A DNA stretch of 64,000 nucleotides from Gammaproteobacteria bacterium CG11_big_fil_rev_8_21_14_0_20_46_22 (GTDB taxonomy: Bacteria > Pseudomonadota > Gammaproteobacteria > UBA12402), in assembly GCA_002796245.1 (NCBI GenBank), contig PCWT01000016.1, positions 8,723 to 72,722 on the forward strand, written 5' to 3'. The notes under the pieces were generated by a model that saw nothing but the letters and a program-made list of their open reading frames with translations, ran no database searches and had not been told where the DNA came from. The position numbers and the translations under genes were made by a program. Position 1 is the stretch's first letter, and every line of letters begins with the position of its first letter. Shown here piece after piece: positions 50,360 through 59,227 of this stretch.

Positions 50360-52390
50360 ATGAAAAACTATCCTTTAGAAAGCTTACTCCGTTCACCTGT
50401 CGAATGGTGGTCAAGTTTTGCTTGCCTTGTTGTGAGCTTTTTGATTTTAGGCAATCCATCGACATGGATGATCAATGAAAGCATTAGTAAAACTATTGTA
50501 GGCGTATTATTTGTTGTAGGTGTTGCGCGATTATTTCAAGGATTAACCGTATTTCGCTATCAGCGTAATCTTAAACGATTGCCATTTTATGCCATGAGTT
50601 CAGATGAATTGCCGATTAGCCATCATAAATTATTCTTAGGAAAAGGTTTTAAATGGGAAGCAAAACACACGCAGCGCCTACGTGACTTGAAGCAAAATGG
50701 TCGTGAACAGTTTTTAAAACCTGGGAAATGGTATCAGAGAGCAAGAGACTTTGAACTGAAGCATGAGCATTCATTAAAGCTAAAACCCATTGTTGAATTT
50801 CTATCGAGCCAAAGCCGATTCAATCCTGTTCGGCCTTTACCGCCAGTCGGTGGAAATCCTGCAATTCATGGTGTGGAACCTAACGAGAAGGACGTTTTCC
50901 TTAATTTATCGGAACGGGTTGGCCACACCATGATATTAGGTACGACCCGTGTAGGTAAGACACGACTACTTGAGTTGATGATTGCAAGTGATATACGTCG
51001 CAATGATTCAGCCGTTATTGTCTTTGATCCCAAAGGTGATGCAGATTTGCTAAAGCGCGTTTGCCATGAAGCCAAACAAGTGGGTCGAGAAAATGATGTT
51101 ATCGTTTTCCACTTAGGCTACCCGTCAGATTCGGCACGTTATAACCCAATTGGTAACTTTGCGCGTATTACTGAGGTAGCAAACCGTGTAGCGAACCAGT
51201 TGCCAAGCTCTGGTGAATCAGCCGCATTTAAAGAATTTGCTTGGCGATTTGTGAATATCATTGCAAATGCTTTGGTAGCGTTAGGTCGAAAGCCTAATTA
51301 CCGTGACATGGATAAATATATTTTAAATATTGATCCCTTGTTAATGGAATACTGTGAACAATGGCTACCTAAAATTGCACCAGACTGGAAACAGAAAGTC
51401 GAACAACTTGCAAAAACCATTGATATTAAAAATTTGCCATTTCACTTGAAGTCACGCAATCCCTTTATGATTGCGCTGGTCAGATACGTGGACAAGTTAA
51501 CCCTTGATAATGCAATTTATGATGGTTTGAAAGCGATTTTTAACTATGACCAAACTTATTTCCAAAAAATTACAGCTTCATTGTCGCCACTATTCTCAAA
51601 ATTAACGAGTGGTCGCATTGCAGAATTAATCTCACCCGATTATTTAGCACTTGATGATGAGCGACCCATTTTCGATTGGATGCAGGTTATCCGTGGTAAA
51701 AAAATCGTTTATATCGGTTTAGATGCTCTATCGGATAGCACGGTGAGTTCAGCCGTGGGAAACAGTATGTTTGCCGATCTTTGTTCGACAGTCGGTCAAA
51801 TATACAAATTCGGCGTGCAGGAAGGCATTACTGACACTCAGCACGGTAAAATTTTTCACAAAGTTAATGCTTATTCAGATGAGTTCAACGAGCTAGCGGG
51901 TGAAGAGTTTATACCCTTAGCCAACAAAGGTGGCGGTGCTGGCCTACAGCTAACCGTCGCTACGCAAACGGCTTCCGATGTGTTGGCAAGACTGGGTATC
52001 CAAGCGAAAGCCAACCAAGTGTTCGGCAATTTTAATAATTTATTTTGCCTGCGTGTCTTAGAAGAAAGCACGGCTCGGTTATTGACGGACAAGCTACCCC
52101 AACGGGTGCAAGTTAAAGAAAGTGTGCAAGCATCGATTGCCAATGACGCGTCAACCTTAACAGAAGGCGCACACTTTTCGAGTCATACAGAGGATCGGGT
52201 CACAACAACCGATGTGCCGCTCATTTCATCCGATGATTTAATGCAACTACCCAAAGGTCAGGCGTTTTGTCTTATGGACGGTGGGCAACTGTATAAGGTG
52301 AGATTCCCATTGCCTAAAAATGACATGAAGACTATGCCAGAAAGTGTCGAAGCGATTATTGAACAATTGCAGAGTGGATCATCAATATAG
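50360..52390 (+). CDS. traD: TraD-type conjugative coupling protein
   Basis: A 676-residue type IV coupling ATPase: two N-terminal membrane helices (FACLVVSFLILGNPSTW, VGVLFVVGVARLF), Walker A GTTRVGKTRLLEL (residues ~194-201), IVFDPKGDADLLKRV, and Walker B region AYSDEFNELAGEEF (~residue 502), with a late TQTASDVLARLG block. It delivers the relaxosome to the secretion channel. It shows the arrangement typical of G-type ICE TraD. Confidence 0.93.
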   Translation: MKNYPLESLLRSPVEWWSSFACLVVSFLILGNPSTWMINESISKTIVGVLFVVGVARLFQGLTVFRYQRNLKRLPFYAMSSDELPISHHKLFLGKGFKWEAKHTQRLRDLKQNGREQFLKPGKWYQRARDFELKHEHSLKLKPIVEFLSSQSRFNPVRPLPPVGGNPAIHGVEPNEKDVFLNLSERVGHTMILGTTRVGKTRLLELMIASDIRRNDSAVIVFDPKGDADLLKRVCHEAKQVGRENDVIVFHLGYPSDSARYNPIGNFARITEVANRVANQLPSSGESAAFKEFAWRFVNIIANALVALGRKPNYRDMDKYILNIDPLLMEYCEQWLPKIAPDWKQKVEQLAKTIDIKNLPFHLKSRNPFMIALVRYVDKLTLDNAIYDGLKAIFNYDQTYFQKITASLSPLFSKLTSGRIAELISPDYLALDDERPIFDWMQVIRGKKIVYIGLDALSDSTVSSAVGNSMFADLCSTVGQIYKFGVQEGITDTQHGKIFHKVNAYSDEFNELAGEEFIPLANKGGGAGLQLTVATQTASDVLARLGIQAKANQVFGNFNNLFCLRVLEESTARLLTDKLPQRVQVKESVQASIANDASTLTEGAHFSSHTEDRVTTTDVPLISSDDLMQLPKGQAFCLMDGGQLYKVRFPLPKNDMKTMPESVEAIIEQLQSGSSI

Positions 52391-52527
52391 AAATAAACTT
52401 GTCGGTATACAGTCGTTTCATTTTTCAGTAAAAAAATACTATTCCTAAATAAACTATTCGTTAGCGGAAGCTTCGGGATATCCCAATATTATTGTCTGCT
52501 TAGACTAACCCCGAAGGAGGATTAAAC

Positions 52528-52941
52528 TTAAGGGAAGGGGTTTCCTTGGCACAGATAATGGCAGCGATATATATAATCTTGGGGATTAGCATCGCTATTA
52601 TAACAGAACGTATTCACTGCCGAGTTTATATCCACAATGTGCGCTGATTTACCGTTGTTCTGGCTTTCACAAATAGACTGATTTGGGATAATGTATAGAG
52701 TCGAAGAGAAGCGCGGTAAGTGTTTAGCTATTGCCCATGGTTGAGTACTCGAATAGGCTGCGAACTGTTTTGAGCACTGATCAGGATTACAAGAAGTCCC
52801 ATCCTGATGAAGACACCCTTGGAATTGCCATCCTTTTTTTAAGTTACAATCTGCCGTCCAGGTTGCAGCTATTGTCAAGCTAGATGTAGACAATATCCCT
52901 ATTATTAATGCTGCTGAAACAAGATTTATACCGTATTTCAT
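52528..52941 (-). CDS. secreted cysteine-rich protein, antisense in tra operon
   Basis: A 137-residue protein with a signal peptide (ending TIAATW, about residue 26) and eight cysteines in the mature chain (ADCNL, QGCLH, TSCNPDQC, SICES, NTFCYN, YRCHYLC), enough for four disulfides. No family is recognised. It lies on the opposite strand between traD and the TIGR03747 gene, in a place where other elements carry unrelated inserts. It might be an effector, inhibitor or exclusion factor. Confidence 0.68.
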   Translation of the reverse strand: MKYGINLVSAALIIGILSTSSLTIAATWTADCNLKKGWQFQGCLHQDGTSCNPDQCSKQFAAYSSTQPWAIAKHLPRFSSTLYIIPNQSICESQNNGKSAHIVDINSAVNTFCYNSDANPQDYIYRCHYLCQGNPFP

Positions 52942-53029
52942 GGCGTTCTCGAATTGCTAATAAGCTCAATACTGATTATAGACCATATCCCCAACATTGC
53001 TCGCGTTTCTGAGAAACGAGGATAGACTG

Positions 53030-53695
53030 ATGCAACAAAAAATACAAAAATCACCAACACTTTTTCAATTGTGGTTCTGGTTAATCACTCGGTGTGTCGG
53101 TTGGTTATTCATGGGCGCATTAGGTTGCCTCGTAGTCGCTATAGTGATTGTAATCGTACAGGGTGAGCAAAGTGGACTCATGAGTTTGCATGCGTTAGTG
53201 CAAACAGACTACAGCTATCTACAGGCGACCTTGCGAGGAAATAAGCTGGCAATGGTAAACCATTGGCTTGCTTTTGTGCCTCAAGATATCAAGGTAAGCA
53301 CACAGGCTTTACCGATGATTAGTCAAGCGTATCAAGCACACTTATGGATGATAGTTCACCCATTTGTTCAGGCGGTGCTATTGAGTACACAACTGCTGAT
53401 CATTCGTTTGTACCTCTTACTGCGGTGGTGTCCATTGTTCTTGCTACTCGGCATGATCGGATTAATTGATGGACTTGCACAACGACATATACGCCGAGCG
53501 GCTGCTGGGCGAGAAAGTGCTTTGATTTATCACAATGCCAAACCTTTGGTGATGCTTAGCTTACTGCTGGGCATCTTTATTGATCTGGTACTACCCATTT
53601 CAGTCGCTAATGCTGAGTGGATACTCTTGGCTTCAGCTTTCTTATTTGGCGTCGCTATTCAAGTAACCGCTAAGACATTCAAAAAATACCTTTAG
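53030..53695 (+). CDS. TIGR03747-family ICE membrane protein
   Basis: A 221-residue protein starting MQQKIQKSPTLFQLWFWLI after GAGGATAGACTG. About four membrane helices flank a ~100-residue extracytoplasmic loop. The signature RCPLFLLLGMIGLIDGLAQR-like block here reads RWCPLFLLLGMIGLIDGLAQ, followed by HIRRAAAGRESALIYHNAKP. It is a conserved T4SS membrane component that directly follows traD in related ICEs. A short open extension upstream (52997) lacks a ribosome site. Confidence 0.9.
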   Translation: MQQKIQKSPTLFQLWFWLITRCVGWLFMGALGCLVVAIVIVIVQGEQSGLMSLHALVQTDYSYLQATLRGNKLAMVNHWLAFVPQDIKVSTQALPMISQAYQAHLWMIVHPFVQAVLLSTQLLIIRLYLLLRWCPLFLLLGMIGLIDGLAQRHIRRAAAGRESALIYHNAKPLVMLSLLLGIFIDLVLPISVANAEWILLASAFLFGVAIQVTAKTFKKYL

Positions 53696-53707
53696 GAGTT
53701 TAAAACC

Positions 53708-54382
53708 ATGTTGTTATTTAAAAATAATTGGCTACGTGCCAATAGTTTTGAAAAGCCTGTTGATAGCGAACTCTATCAACAGCGATTTGATCTTCACCAG
53801 CATAACGCATGCGCCAGAGTGAAAGATACTGGGTTAATTTATGATGCAATTAAACTGGCACAGTATAAAAGCCTTAATAAGTGGGCGTGGCAGAAGACCC
53901 AAGCCGAAAATCACCCAGCGCTATTAAAGCTTTGTGCCTTTTGGGAATGCTTTCAGGAAGACACCTGTGAACACGAAGCACGTATTCCGTATATACAACT
54001 CTTTTTTGGCAATGAGGTTTATACACCGCTGATACCTGACGGTGCAGTAACGCCACTCAAGCTAAATGATGACTCGCTACAGCAAAACTTAAAACATGCC
54101 AGCGTAATATTTGGTAATGAATTTCTAGTCACTTATCTTGCTGGGCGGCATGTGACAGCCCGTCAATCAGAAAAAGAGGCTTTGATTTATTACACCGTTC
54201 ACGATGAACCGTTATTAAAAGAACGGTTAATCTTTAGTGAAATGAATTTGATCGCTTTTGATCAACAAAACCAATTAGCTTGGCAGGTACTTAAAGCATT
54301 ACATGAATTTCCTAAACGCTTCCCCACATTATGGAAGCGACTAAAAAAACAACATGAGGTGAACTCTTATGAAATCCATTAA
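53708..54382 (+). CDS. unrecognised 224-residue protein in tra operon
   Basis: A soluble, Gln/His-rich protein starting MLLFKNNWLRANSFEKPVDS with AGGAG before the ATG. It contains WECFQEDTCEHEARIPYIQL, VIFGNEFLVTYLAGRHVTAR and IYYTVHDEPLLKER. No signal peptide, membrane helix or known domain is seen. It is inserted between the TIGR03747 and RAQPRD genes, which are usually close neighbours, and overlaps the latter by 14 bases. It may be a lineage-specific transfer component. Confidence 0.75.
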   Translation: MLLFKNNWLRANSFEKPVDSELYQQRFDLHQHNACARVKDTGLIYDAIKLAQYKSLNKWAWQKTQAENHPALLKLCAFWECFQEDTCEHEARIPYIQLFFGNEVYTPLIPDGAVTPLKLNDDSLQQNLKHASVIFGNEFLVTYLAGRHVTARQSEKEALIYYTVHDEPLLKERLIFSEMNLIAFDQQNQLAWQVLKALHEFPKRFPTLWKRLKKQHEVNSYEIH

Positions 54383-54734
54383 AAATTTAAGTCTTGTGTC
54401 GAGCTTTTTGGCGCTTTTGTTAGTTAGCAGTATGAGCTTTGCTAACACGGCGCAAATGAATGCGACACTTGCACGTATCAGCACCATTCTCAGTCAAGTG
54501 AATCCTTTAATTACGCTGGCAGAGAAGCAGCAAGACCCGAATGCCCGTGTGAAGTTTCAGTTTGATGAGCTTCGACGCGATATCGCTGATATTCAAGCAG
54601 GCATCGCACAAGCGGTTAATCGAGTGTCTATTCAGCCGCGTGTCGTACAACCTCTGTCAGGTGACTATTTGCCTGTGTCAGAGGCTGTCTTAAATAAAGA
54701 GAAAGTTTTAACAAATGAGGACACCACATCATGA
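54369..54734 (+). CDS. RAQPRD-family ICE protein
   Basis: A 121-residue periplasmic protein with a signal peptide (ending MSFANT). The core NARVKFQFDELRRDIADIQA followed by GIAQAV corresponds to the RAQPRD family (TIGR01690), in which an Arg-x-x-Phe-x-Tyr/Phe-x-x-Leu-Arg pattern is conserved. ATGAGGTG precedes the ATG. The stop overlaps the next start by 4 bases (ATGA). It is a conserved small component of the G-type secretion system. Confidence 0.87.
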   Translation: MKSIKNLSLVSSFLALLLVSSMSFANTAQMNATLARISTILSQVNPLITLAEKQQDPNARVKFQFDELRRDIADIQAGIAQAVNRVSIQPRVVQPLSGDYLPVSEAVLNKEKVLTNEDTTS

Positions 54735-54967
54735 CTCCAGCTCAACAACAGGCTTTTTTGATGGGTAGCGGTATCCACGCTCACCATCTTAATTTCATGT
54801 TGCGACTAAGCGCTGGGTTACTGATTACCGTTGTGGGCATTTTTATTGTCATTGGCCTGATTAAATTGTTAGAAGATGGCCAAATTCAAGACCGACTGCG
54901 GTTTTTACTGTACTTATTCAGCTTGGCTACGGTGCTCATGCTGTTTTTTACCTTTGTCGTCGCTTAG
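54731..54967 (+). CDS. TIGR03758-family small membrane protein
   Basis: A 78-residue protein with two helices (LSAGLLITVVGIFIVIGLIK and FLLYLFSLATVLMLFFTFVV) and the N-terminal TPAQQQAFLMGSG typical of the DUF3262 family. It is coupled to the RAQPRD gene by an ATGA overlap. In related ICEs it sits just before the pilin-like TIGR03745 gene, as here. Probably an inner-membrane channel component. Confidence 0.88.
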   Translation: MTPAQQQAFLMGSGIHAHHLNFMLRLSAGLLITVVGIFIVIGLIKLLEDGQIQDRLRFLLYLFSLATVLMLFFTFVVA

Positions 54968-55076
54968 ACGCAATTTCTTTCATTTCAATTTTTCAACATA
55001 AACCCGTTCACAGAAGTGTTGTCTAGCACGGCTGTGGTGACATTTAACTTTTACCTTCAACTGGAGGCTTTTAGCT

Positions 55077-55469
55077 ATGAAAACTTTACAAATGACAAAA
55101 AAAATCTTATCGAAAATCAAAGATAAGTATTACACCTGCATGGCAATGCTCATGCTATTAATGACAGGTTCCGCATTCGCGGCTAACGGTGATGACCCAT
55201 TCCCTAGTATTCAAGTACAAGATGGTGACGTAGTTAAGGCCGTCGGTACACACATGGAAACCAGCATGAAATACTCAATGATTGGCGGTGGCATCATTAT
55301 GATGCTTGTCGGTATTGGCGTCATCATGCACCGATTAAGAGAAGATTCTGCTAACAAAGATACAGGTAGCTTTCTTACTACGCTGATAATTTCAGGTCTA
55401 GCAATCACGGTGGGTATTATCCTCATTGCTATTGGCTGGGGTGCAGCAAGCTATCAACCACAATCGTAA
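55077..55469 (+). CDS. TIGR03745-family VirB2-like pilin
   Basis: A 130-residue protein: long basic N-terminus, signal segment (MAMLMLLMTGSAFAANG), then two hydrophobic helices (YSMIGGGIIMMLVGIGVIMH and FLTTLIISGLAITVGIILIA) with a short hydrophilic loop. This is the two-helix plan of conjugative pilins. GGAGG precedes the ATG. It should form the conjugative pilus or its membrane pool. Confidence 0.87.
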   Translation: MKTLQMTKKILSKIKDKYYTCMAMLMLLMTGSAFAANGDDPFPSIQVQDGDVVKAVGTHMETSMKYSMIGGGIIMMLVGIGVIMHRLREDSANKDTGSFLTTLIISGLAITVGIILIAIGWGAASYQPQS

Positions 55470-55505
55470 ATCAATTAACGCTACTTATTCAGGAGGGTCG
55501 TTGTT

Positions 55506-55868
55506 ATGTATGACGAAACACCCGATATCCTTGCTTCTCGCCTGAATTTTGACGTGATTGCCTTTCGAGGCAATACCCGACAGGAAATGATGCTCATCGG
55601 TTTAGTGAGCTTGATTGTTACGGTACTTATTTTAGGTACATTGGCCAAGCTCCTCATTGGCATGTTTCTTGTTGGGTTGGGCGTGAGTTTTCCGGCTGCA
55701 ATTCCTGTGGGCTGGGCACTCGCCACCATCATGCAAAAACTCAAAGATGGCAAACCTAAAGGTTATGTCAAACAGCAAACCTTACTCTGGCTGGAAAGCC
55801 ACGGTATTAAACCCGCACCATTTATCCGTTATTCCGGTAAATGGCATGTTCGGAGGAATATCAAATGA
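55506..55868 (+). CDS. TIGR03750-family VirB3/TraL-like membrane protein
   Basis: A 120-residue protein starting MYDETPDILASRLNFDVIAF. Two membrane helices follow FRGNTRQEMM, and the C-terminus reads KPKGYVKQQTLLWLES and FIRYSGKWHVRR, typical of the family. AGGAGG precedes the ATG. It overlaps the next gene by 4 bases. VirB3-like proteins anchor the VirB4 ATPase at the membrane. Confidence 0.88.
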   Translation: MYDETPDILASRLNFDVIAFRGNTRQEMMLIGLVSLIVTVLILGTLAKLLIGMFLVGLGVSFPAAIPVGWALATIMQKLKDGKPKGYVKQQTLLWLESHGIKPAPFIRYSGKWHVRRNIK

Positions 55869-56494
55869 AGTTTTTAAACGCGCTTGAACAAGCGCGGTGG
55901 CACATTCGCACGCTATGGATTGTGATTATTTTAGCATTTGTCGCTAACGGTTTTGCTATCGTAGGTTGGATGCACTCACAATCTAAAATACAAGTCGAAG
56001 TACCGCCGCAAATCCCGGAAAGTGGCTTGACCCTTACACAAGGTGAAGTGCCGAAAACAACCATTTACAGCTTTGCTTATTATGTTTGGCAGTCAGTCAA
56101 CCACTGGTCAAAAGATGGCATGACCGATTACAAGCAGCAAATTACACAGTTTTCACCATTCTTAACGCCGAGTTTTAAGCTAAAACTCGTACAAGACTAT
56201 AACAATTTGCTGAATCAAGGTGAGCTGCAAGACCGCATACGCTTAATGCAAGGCATGTCAGGTAGTGAGTATTCACCTAATGACGTTAAATATGTTGGTC
56301 ATGGCACGTGGATTGTGCATTTAAAAATGCGATTAACGGAAATGATGAACAGCAATGCAAAAGTCGTTAAAGATGTACAGATGGTTTACACCTTAAAAGT
56401 GGTTCGTTACAACGTTGATGCAAAACAAAATCCTTGGGGATTAGCGATTGCAGGTTTTGCCGCAAGCCCCGCGCGTCTCAAAACAATCGTTTAA
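55865..56494 (+). CDS. TIGR03746-family VirB8/TraE-like inner-membrane protein
   Basis: A 209-residue protein starting MKFLNALEQARWHIRTLWIV (GGAGG upstream, ATG 55865). One membrane helix (residues ~17-36) precedes a periplasmic domain with the family motif VNHWSKDGMTDYKQQITQFS. VirB8-like proteins nucleate assembly of the inner-membrane complex of the secretion channel. Confidence 0.88.
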   Translation: MKFLNALEQARWHIRTLWIVIILAFVANGFAIVGWMHSQSKIQVEVPPQIPESGLTLTQGEVPKTTIYSFAYYVWQSVNHWSKDGMTDYKQQITQFSPFLTPSFKLKLVQDYNNLLNQGELQDRIRLMQGMSGSEYSPNDVKYVGHGTWIVHLKMRLTEMMNSNAKVVKDVQMVYTLKVVRYNVDAKQNPWGLAIAGFAASPARLKTIV

Positions 56495-56551
56495 CGATGC
56501 ACTTTATTCATTCATTCTTTTAATTAAAAATAAGCATTGTGAGGTTTCACT

Positions 56552-57400
56552 ATGAACCGCCTTATAAAACCGATTTGTCTGGCTAGCATCCTATTGGCCA
56601 GCTTAAGTGCTGCAAACTTTGTTAATGCAGCGCCACTTAATACAGCGAATACTATCACTGCAAATAGCAGTGATGAGCATATTGTTTGGCAACGAGCGCC
56701 CATTAAAATAACGCTTCCTGTGGGTAAAGAGCGTTTTGTTTCTTTTCCGAATGAAGTGCAATTTGGATACAACACAAACTTATTGCCGCCCGAAGTAATG
56801 CGAGTTGAAAACGATAATCAAACACTTTATTTGTTTGCCAAAAAACCGTTTTCAACCGAAAGAACCGAGGCAAAACTTGCGAGCGGTGAGATTATTCTAC
56901 TAGATATCAATGCTAAAAAAGCAGCGCCGGATAATCCTGTTGACATTGTACTACCTAAAAAAGAAAACAATGAAACAGCGCAGTCTAATGATCAGGCTAG
57001 TCAGTCGAGCGTAAACACTGTGTCACTTACTCGTTATGCGATACAGCGTCTTTACGCCCCACAACGCCTATTAAAGCAGTCAATGCAGATCAGTCGGTTC
57101 CCGATGGAAACTGAGCATGTTGTGCCATTATTTTATGACGGCAGTGCAAGTGCTATGCCTTTGGCCAGTTGGCGTGGTGGCAACCTTTATGTCACAGCAT
57201 TATTAGTCAAAAACTTACTAAAGCAACCCTTAAGACTCGATCCGCGTTTATTGTGTGGTGACTGGAAAGCTGCAAGTTTTTATCCACAAACACAACTAGC
57301 CTCTCGCGGTACACCGATTAATAAGGATACAGCAACTTTATTTGTTGTTTCTAACGAGCCTTTTTCGCAAGCAATCGCTAGTTGTTTGCCACAAAGTTAA
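56552..57400 (+). CDS. TIGR03749-family VirB9/TraK-like protein
   Basis: A 282-residue periplasmic protein with a signal peptide (ending FVNAAP). WQRAPIKITLPVGKERFVSF begins a beta-rich N-terminal domain, a Gln/Asn-rich linker follows, and a second domain ends in LRLDPRLLCGDWKAASFYP and a conserved Cys tail. TraK-like proteins form the outer-membrane-associated core ring with TraB-like and lipoprotein partners. GAGGTTTCACT precedes the ATG. Confidence 0.88.
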   Translation: MNRLIKPICLASILLASLSAANFVNAAPLNTANTITANSSDEHIVWQRAPIKITLPVGKERFVSFPNEVQFGYNTNLLPPEVMRVENDNQTLYLFAKKPFSTERTEAKLASGEIILLDINAKKAAPDNPVDIVLPKKENNETAQSNDQASQSSVNTVSLTRYAIQRLYAPQRLLKQSMQISRFPMETEHVVPLFYDGSASAMPLASWRGGNLYVTALLVKNLLKQPLRLDPRLLCGDWKAASFYPQTQLASRGTPINKDTATLFVVSNEPFSQAIASCLPQS

Positions 57401-57424
57401 AACAGCTAGCGCGAGGAAACTATC

Positions 57425-58771
57425 ATGTTTAAAAATTTAAGCAAAACAACCAAGCTTTTTGTCGGGTTAATTGCAGGTGTAGTGGTCATCATGGTTATTG
57501 TGATCTCACTATCAGGCAATGAGACACCAGAAAAAAAAGCTGTTAATTATGTAAATGATAGCGCATCGGCTGACAACAAAGTCGAAGCGCTAAAAACAAT
57601 GACTGCTGATTTAATCAATGTCGAAAACAAGAATAAACAACTCCAACAAAACGTTGAAAGCCTACAGGCCGAGAATAAAAAATCGATAGATAATTTAAAA
57701 CAGTCGGTTTCTTCTCAGGTGGAGCAAGCACTCAACAAAATACAAGCGCAGAACCAGCAAAAACAGGTTGCGTTTGAAAAACAACTGAAACAAAAAGAAG
57801 CTGCGCAAGCACAAGATTATCCTGTTAATGGTAGCAGTAGTGCTAATAATAATGGGAGCTTTATTTGGGTGTCTGATTTATCAAAAATCAATAAAAATAC
57901 GGATAAACAAGCTGGTGATGACACCAGCTTATTAAGCTTTGGTAAAAATAAAGATGATTCTGGTGACTCATTGCTACATTCTGGCAATGATAACTCAGCA
58001 ACAACAAATAATAGCGCACAAAAAGCGGATAGCGTAAAACCTATATACACAATCCCTATGAATGCGACGCTAACAGGTGCAACGTTGATGACGCCACTCG
58101 TTGGTCGAGTACCTATCAACGGGCAGCTACCATCACCTTATCACTTTAAGCTGGTGCTATCAGGTAACAACTTAACAGCTAACGGCTACCCCATGCCGGG
58201 TGTTAAAGGTGCTGTCATGAGCGGCGTTGCCAGCGGTGACATGCTTGGTAGTTGTGCGCGTGGTGATATTCACAGCATGACTTTCATTTTCAATGATGGT
58301 CGAATTAGCACCACTACAGCTAAAGGTAGTGATGGTAGTTTGGGTTACATTTCAAGCCAAACGGGAAACCCTTGTATTGCAGGTACATTCCACAGCGATG
58401 CGGCCATCTTTTTGGGTGCTCAAATGGGCTTGTCAGCCGCGCAAGGTTACGCTAATGCCATCACCAGCTCCCAGTACATGACATCAACAAATTCAGCCGG
58501 TGAAACCATTCACACTTTGATGGGTGATGCCAACAAAGCAGCCATTGGTCAAGGTGGCTCAGCCGCAGCACAAGCGGCACAGACCTGGTGGAACCGTCGG
58601 GTACAAAATTCATTCGATTATGTCTATGTGCCTAACGTTAATCCAAAAACAGGTAAACCAATGAAAGTCGTTGTGAACATCAGTAAAGAAATACCCATTA
58701 ACTACGATAAAAATGCGAGGAAAGTAGACTATGAAACGTCATTACAAAACAACAATACTCTGCTTGATTAG
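57425..58771 (+). CDS. traB: TIGR03752-family VirB10/TraB-like protein
   Basis: A 448-residue protein with an N-terminal membrane helix (LFVGLIAGVVVIMVIVISLS), a long coiled coil (residues ~55-135), a Ser/Asn-rich linker, and a C-terminal TraB domain (IYTIPMNATLTGATLMTPLV, DMLGSCARGDIHSMTFIFND, and GGSAAAQAAQTWWNRRV). VirB10 homologues span both membranes and couple ATPase activity to channel opening. Its 3' end overlaps the next gene by 41 bases. Confidence 0.92.
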   Translation: MFKNLSKTTKLFVGLIAGVVVIMVIVISLSGNETPEKKAVNYVNDSASADNKVEALKTMTADLINVENKNKQLQQNVESLQAENKKSIDNLKQSVSSQVEQALNKIQAQNQQKQVAFEKQLKQKEAAQAQDYPVNGSSSANNNGSFIWVSDLSKINKNTDKQAGDDTSLLSFGKNKDDSGDSLLHSGNDNSATTNNSAQKADSVKPIYTIPMNATLTGATLMTPLVGRVPINGQLPSPYHFKLVLSGNNLTANGYPMPGVKGAVMSGVASGDMLGSCARGDIHSMTFIFNDGRISTTTAKGSDGSLGYISSQTGNPCIAGTFHSDAAIFLGAQMGLSAAQGYANAITSSQYMTSTNSAGETIHTLMGDANKAAIGQGGSAAAQAAQTWWNRRVQNSFDYVYVPNVNPKTGKPMKVVVNISKEIPINYDKNARKVDYETSLQNNNTLLD

Positions 58772-59156
58772 TCTCGTTGGCGCAGTCAGTTTATCTGGCT
58801 GTTCCTCAATGATGTCAAGCCGTATGCCTGCTGGCAGCATTTCAATGCAACAATCTTATGATAATGCTATCAACGGTACGGATGGCACAACAGGCGGTGG
58901 TACGCTGAAACAAGTGCGTGCCAAGGTCGGTACGCTTAGACAGCAAGCGACTAATTATACGGGTTACACTCGAACGCAAGCGAACGAAATTAACTCTCAA
59001 TTTCCACAGTTACCCAACCCAAGCGTCGTGATGTATATCTATCCGCACCAAGCAGGGTCAGGTGATAACTTAACCCCTGTACCGGGATACTCAACCGTAT
59101 TTCCACTGTACACGCATGTTTACTATGCGCTGCCGGGTGAAGTTGATACGCAATAG
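58731..59156 (+). CDS. TIGR03751-family conjugative lipoprotein (TraV/VirB7-like)
   Basis: A 141-residue lipoprotein with a lipobox (LSGCSSMM, Cys near residue 24), then YTRTQANEINSQFPQLPNPS, VMYIYPHQAGSGDNLTPVPG and YSTVFPLYTHVYYALPGE, characteristic of the family. It begins inside the TraB-like gene. It likely anchors the core complex in the outer membrane. Confidence 0.9.
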   Translation: MKRHYKTTILCLISLVGAVSLSGCSSMMSSRMPAGSISMQQSYDNAINGTDGTTGGGTLKQVRAKVGTLRQQATNYTGYTRTQANEINSQFPQLPNPSVVMYIYPHQAGSGDNLTPVPGYSTVFPLYTHVYYALPGEVDTQ

Positions 59157-59227
59157 TAGCCTTTACTTTTAATTTTCACTTATCCCATAAATTTTAAAGG
59201 AATCGCTCTATCGAGTGAGGTCATATT

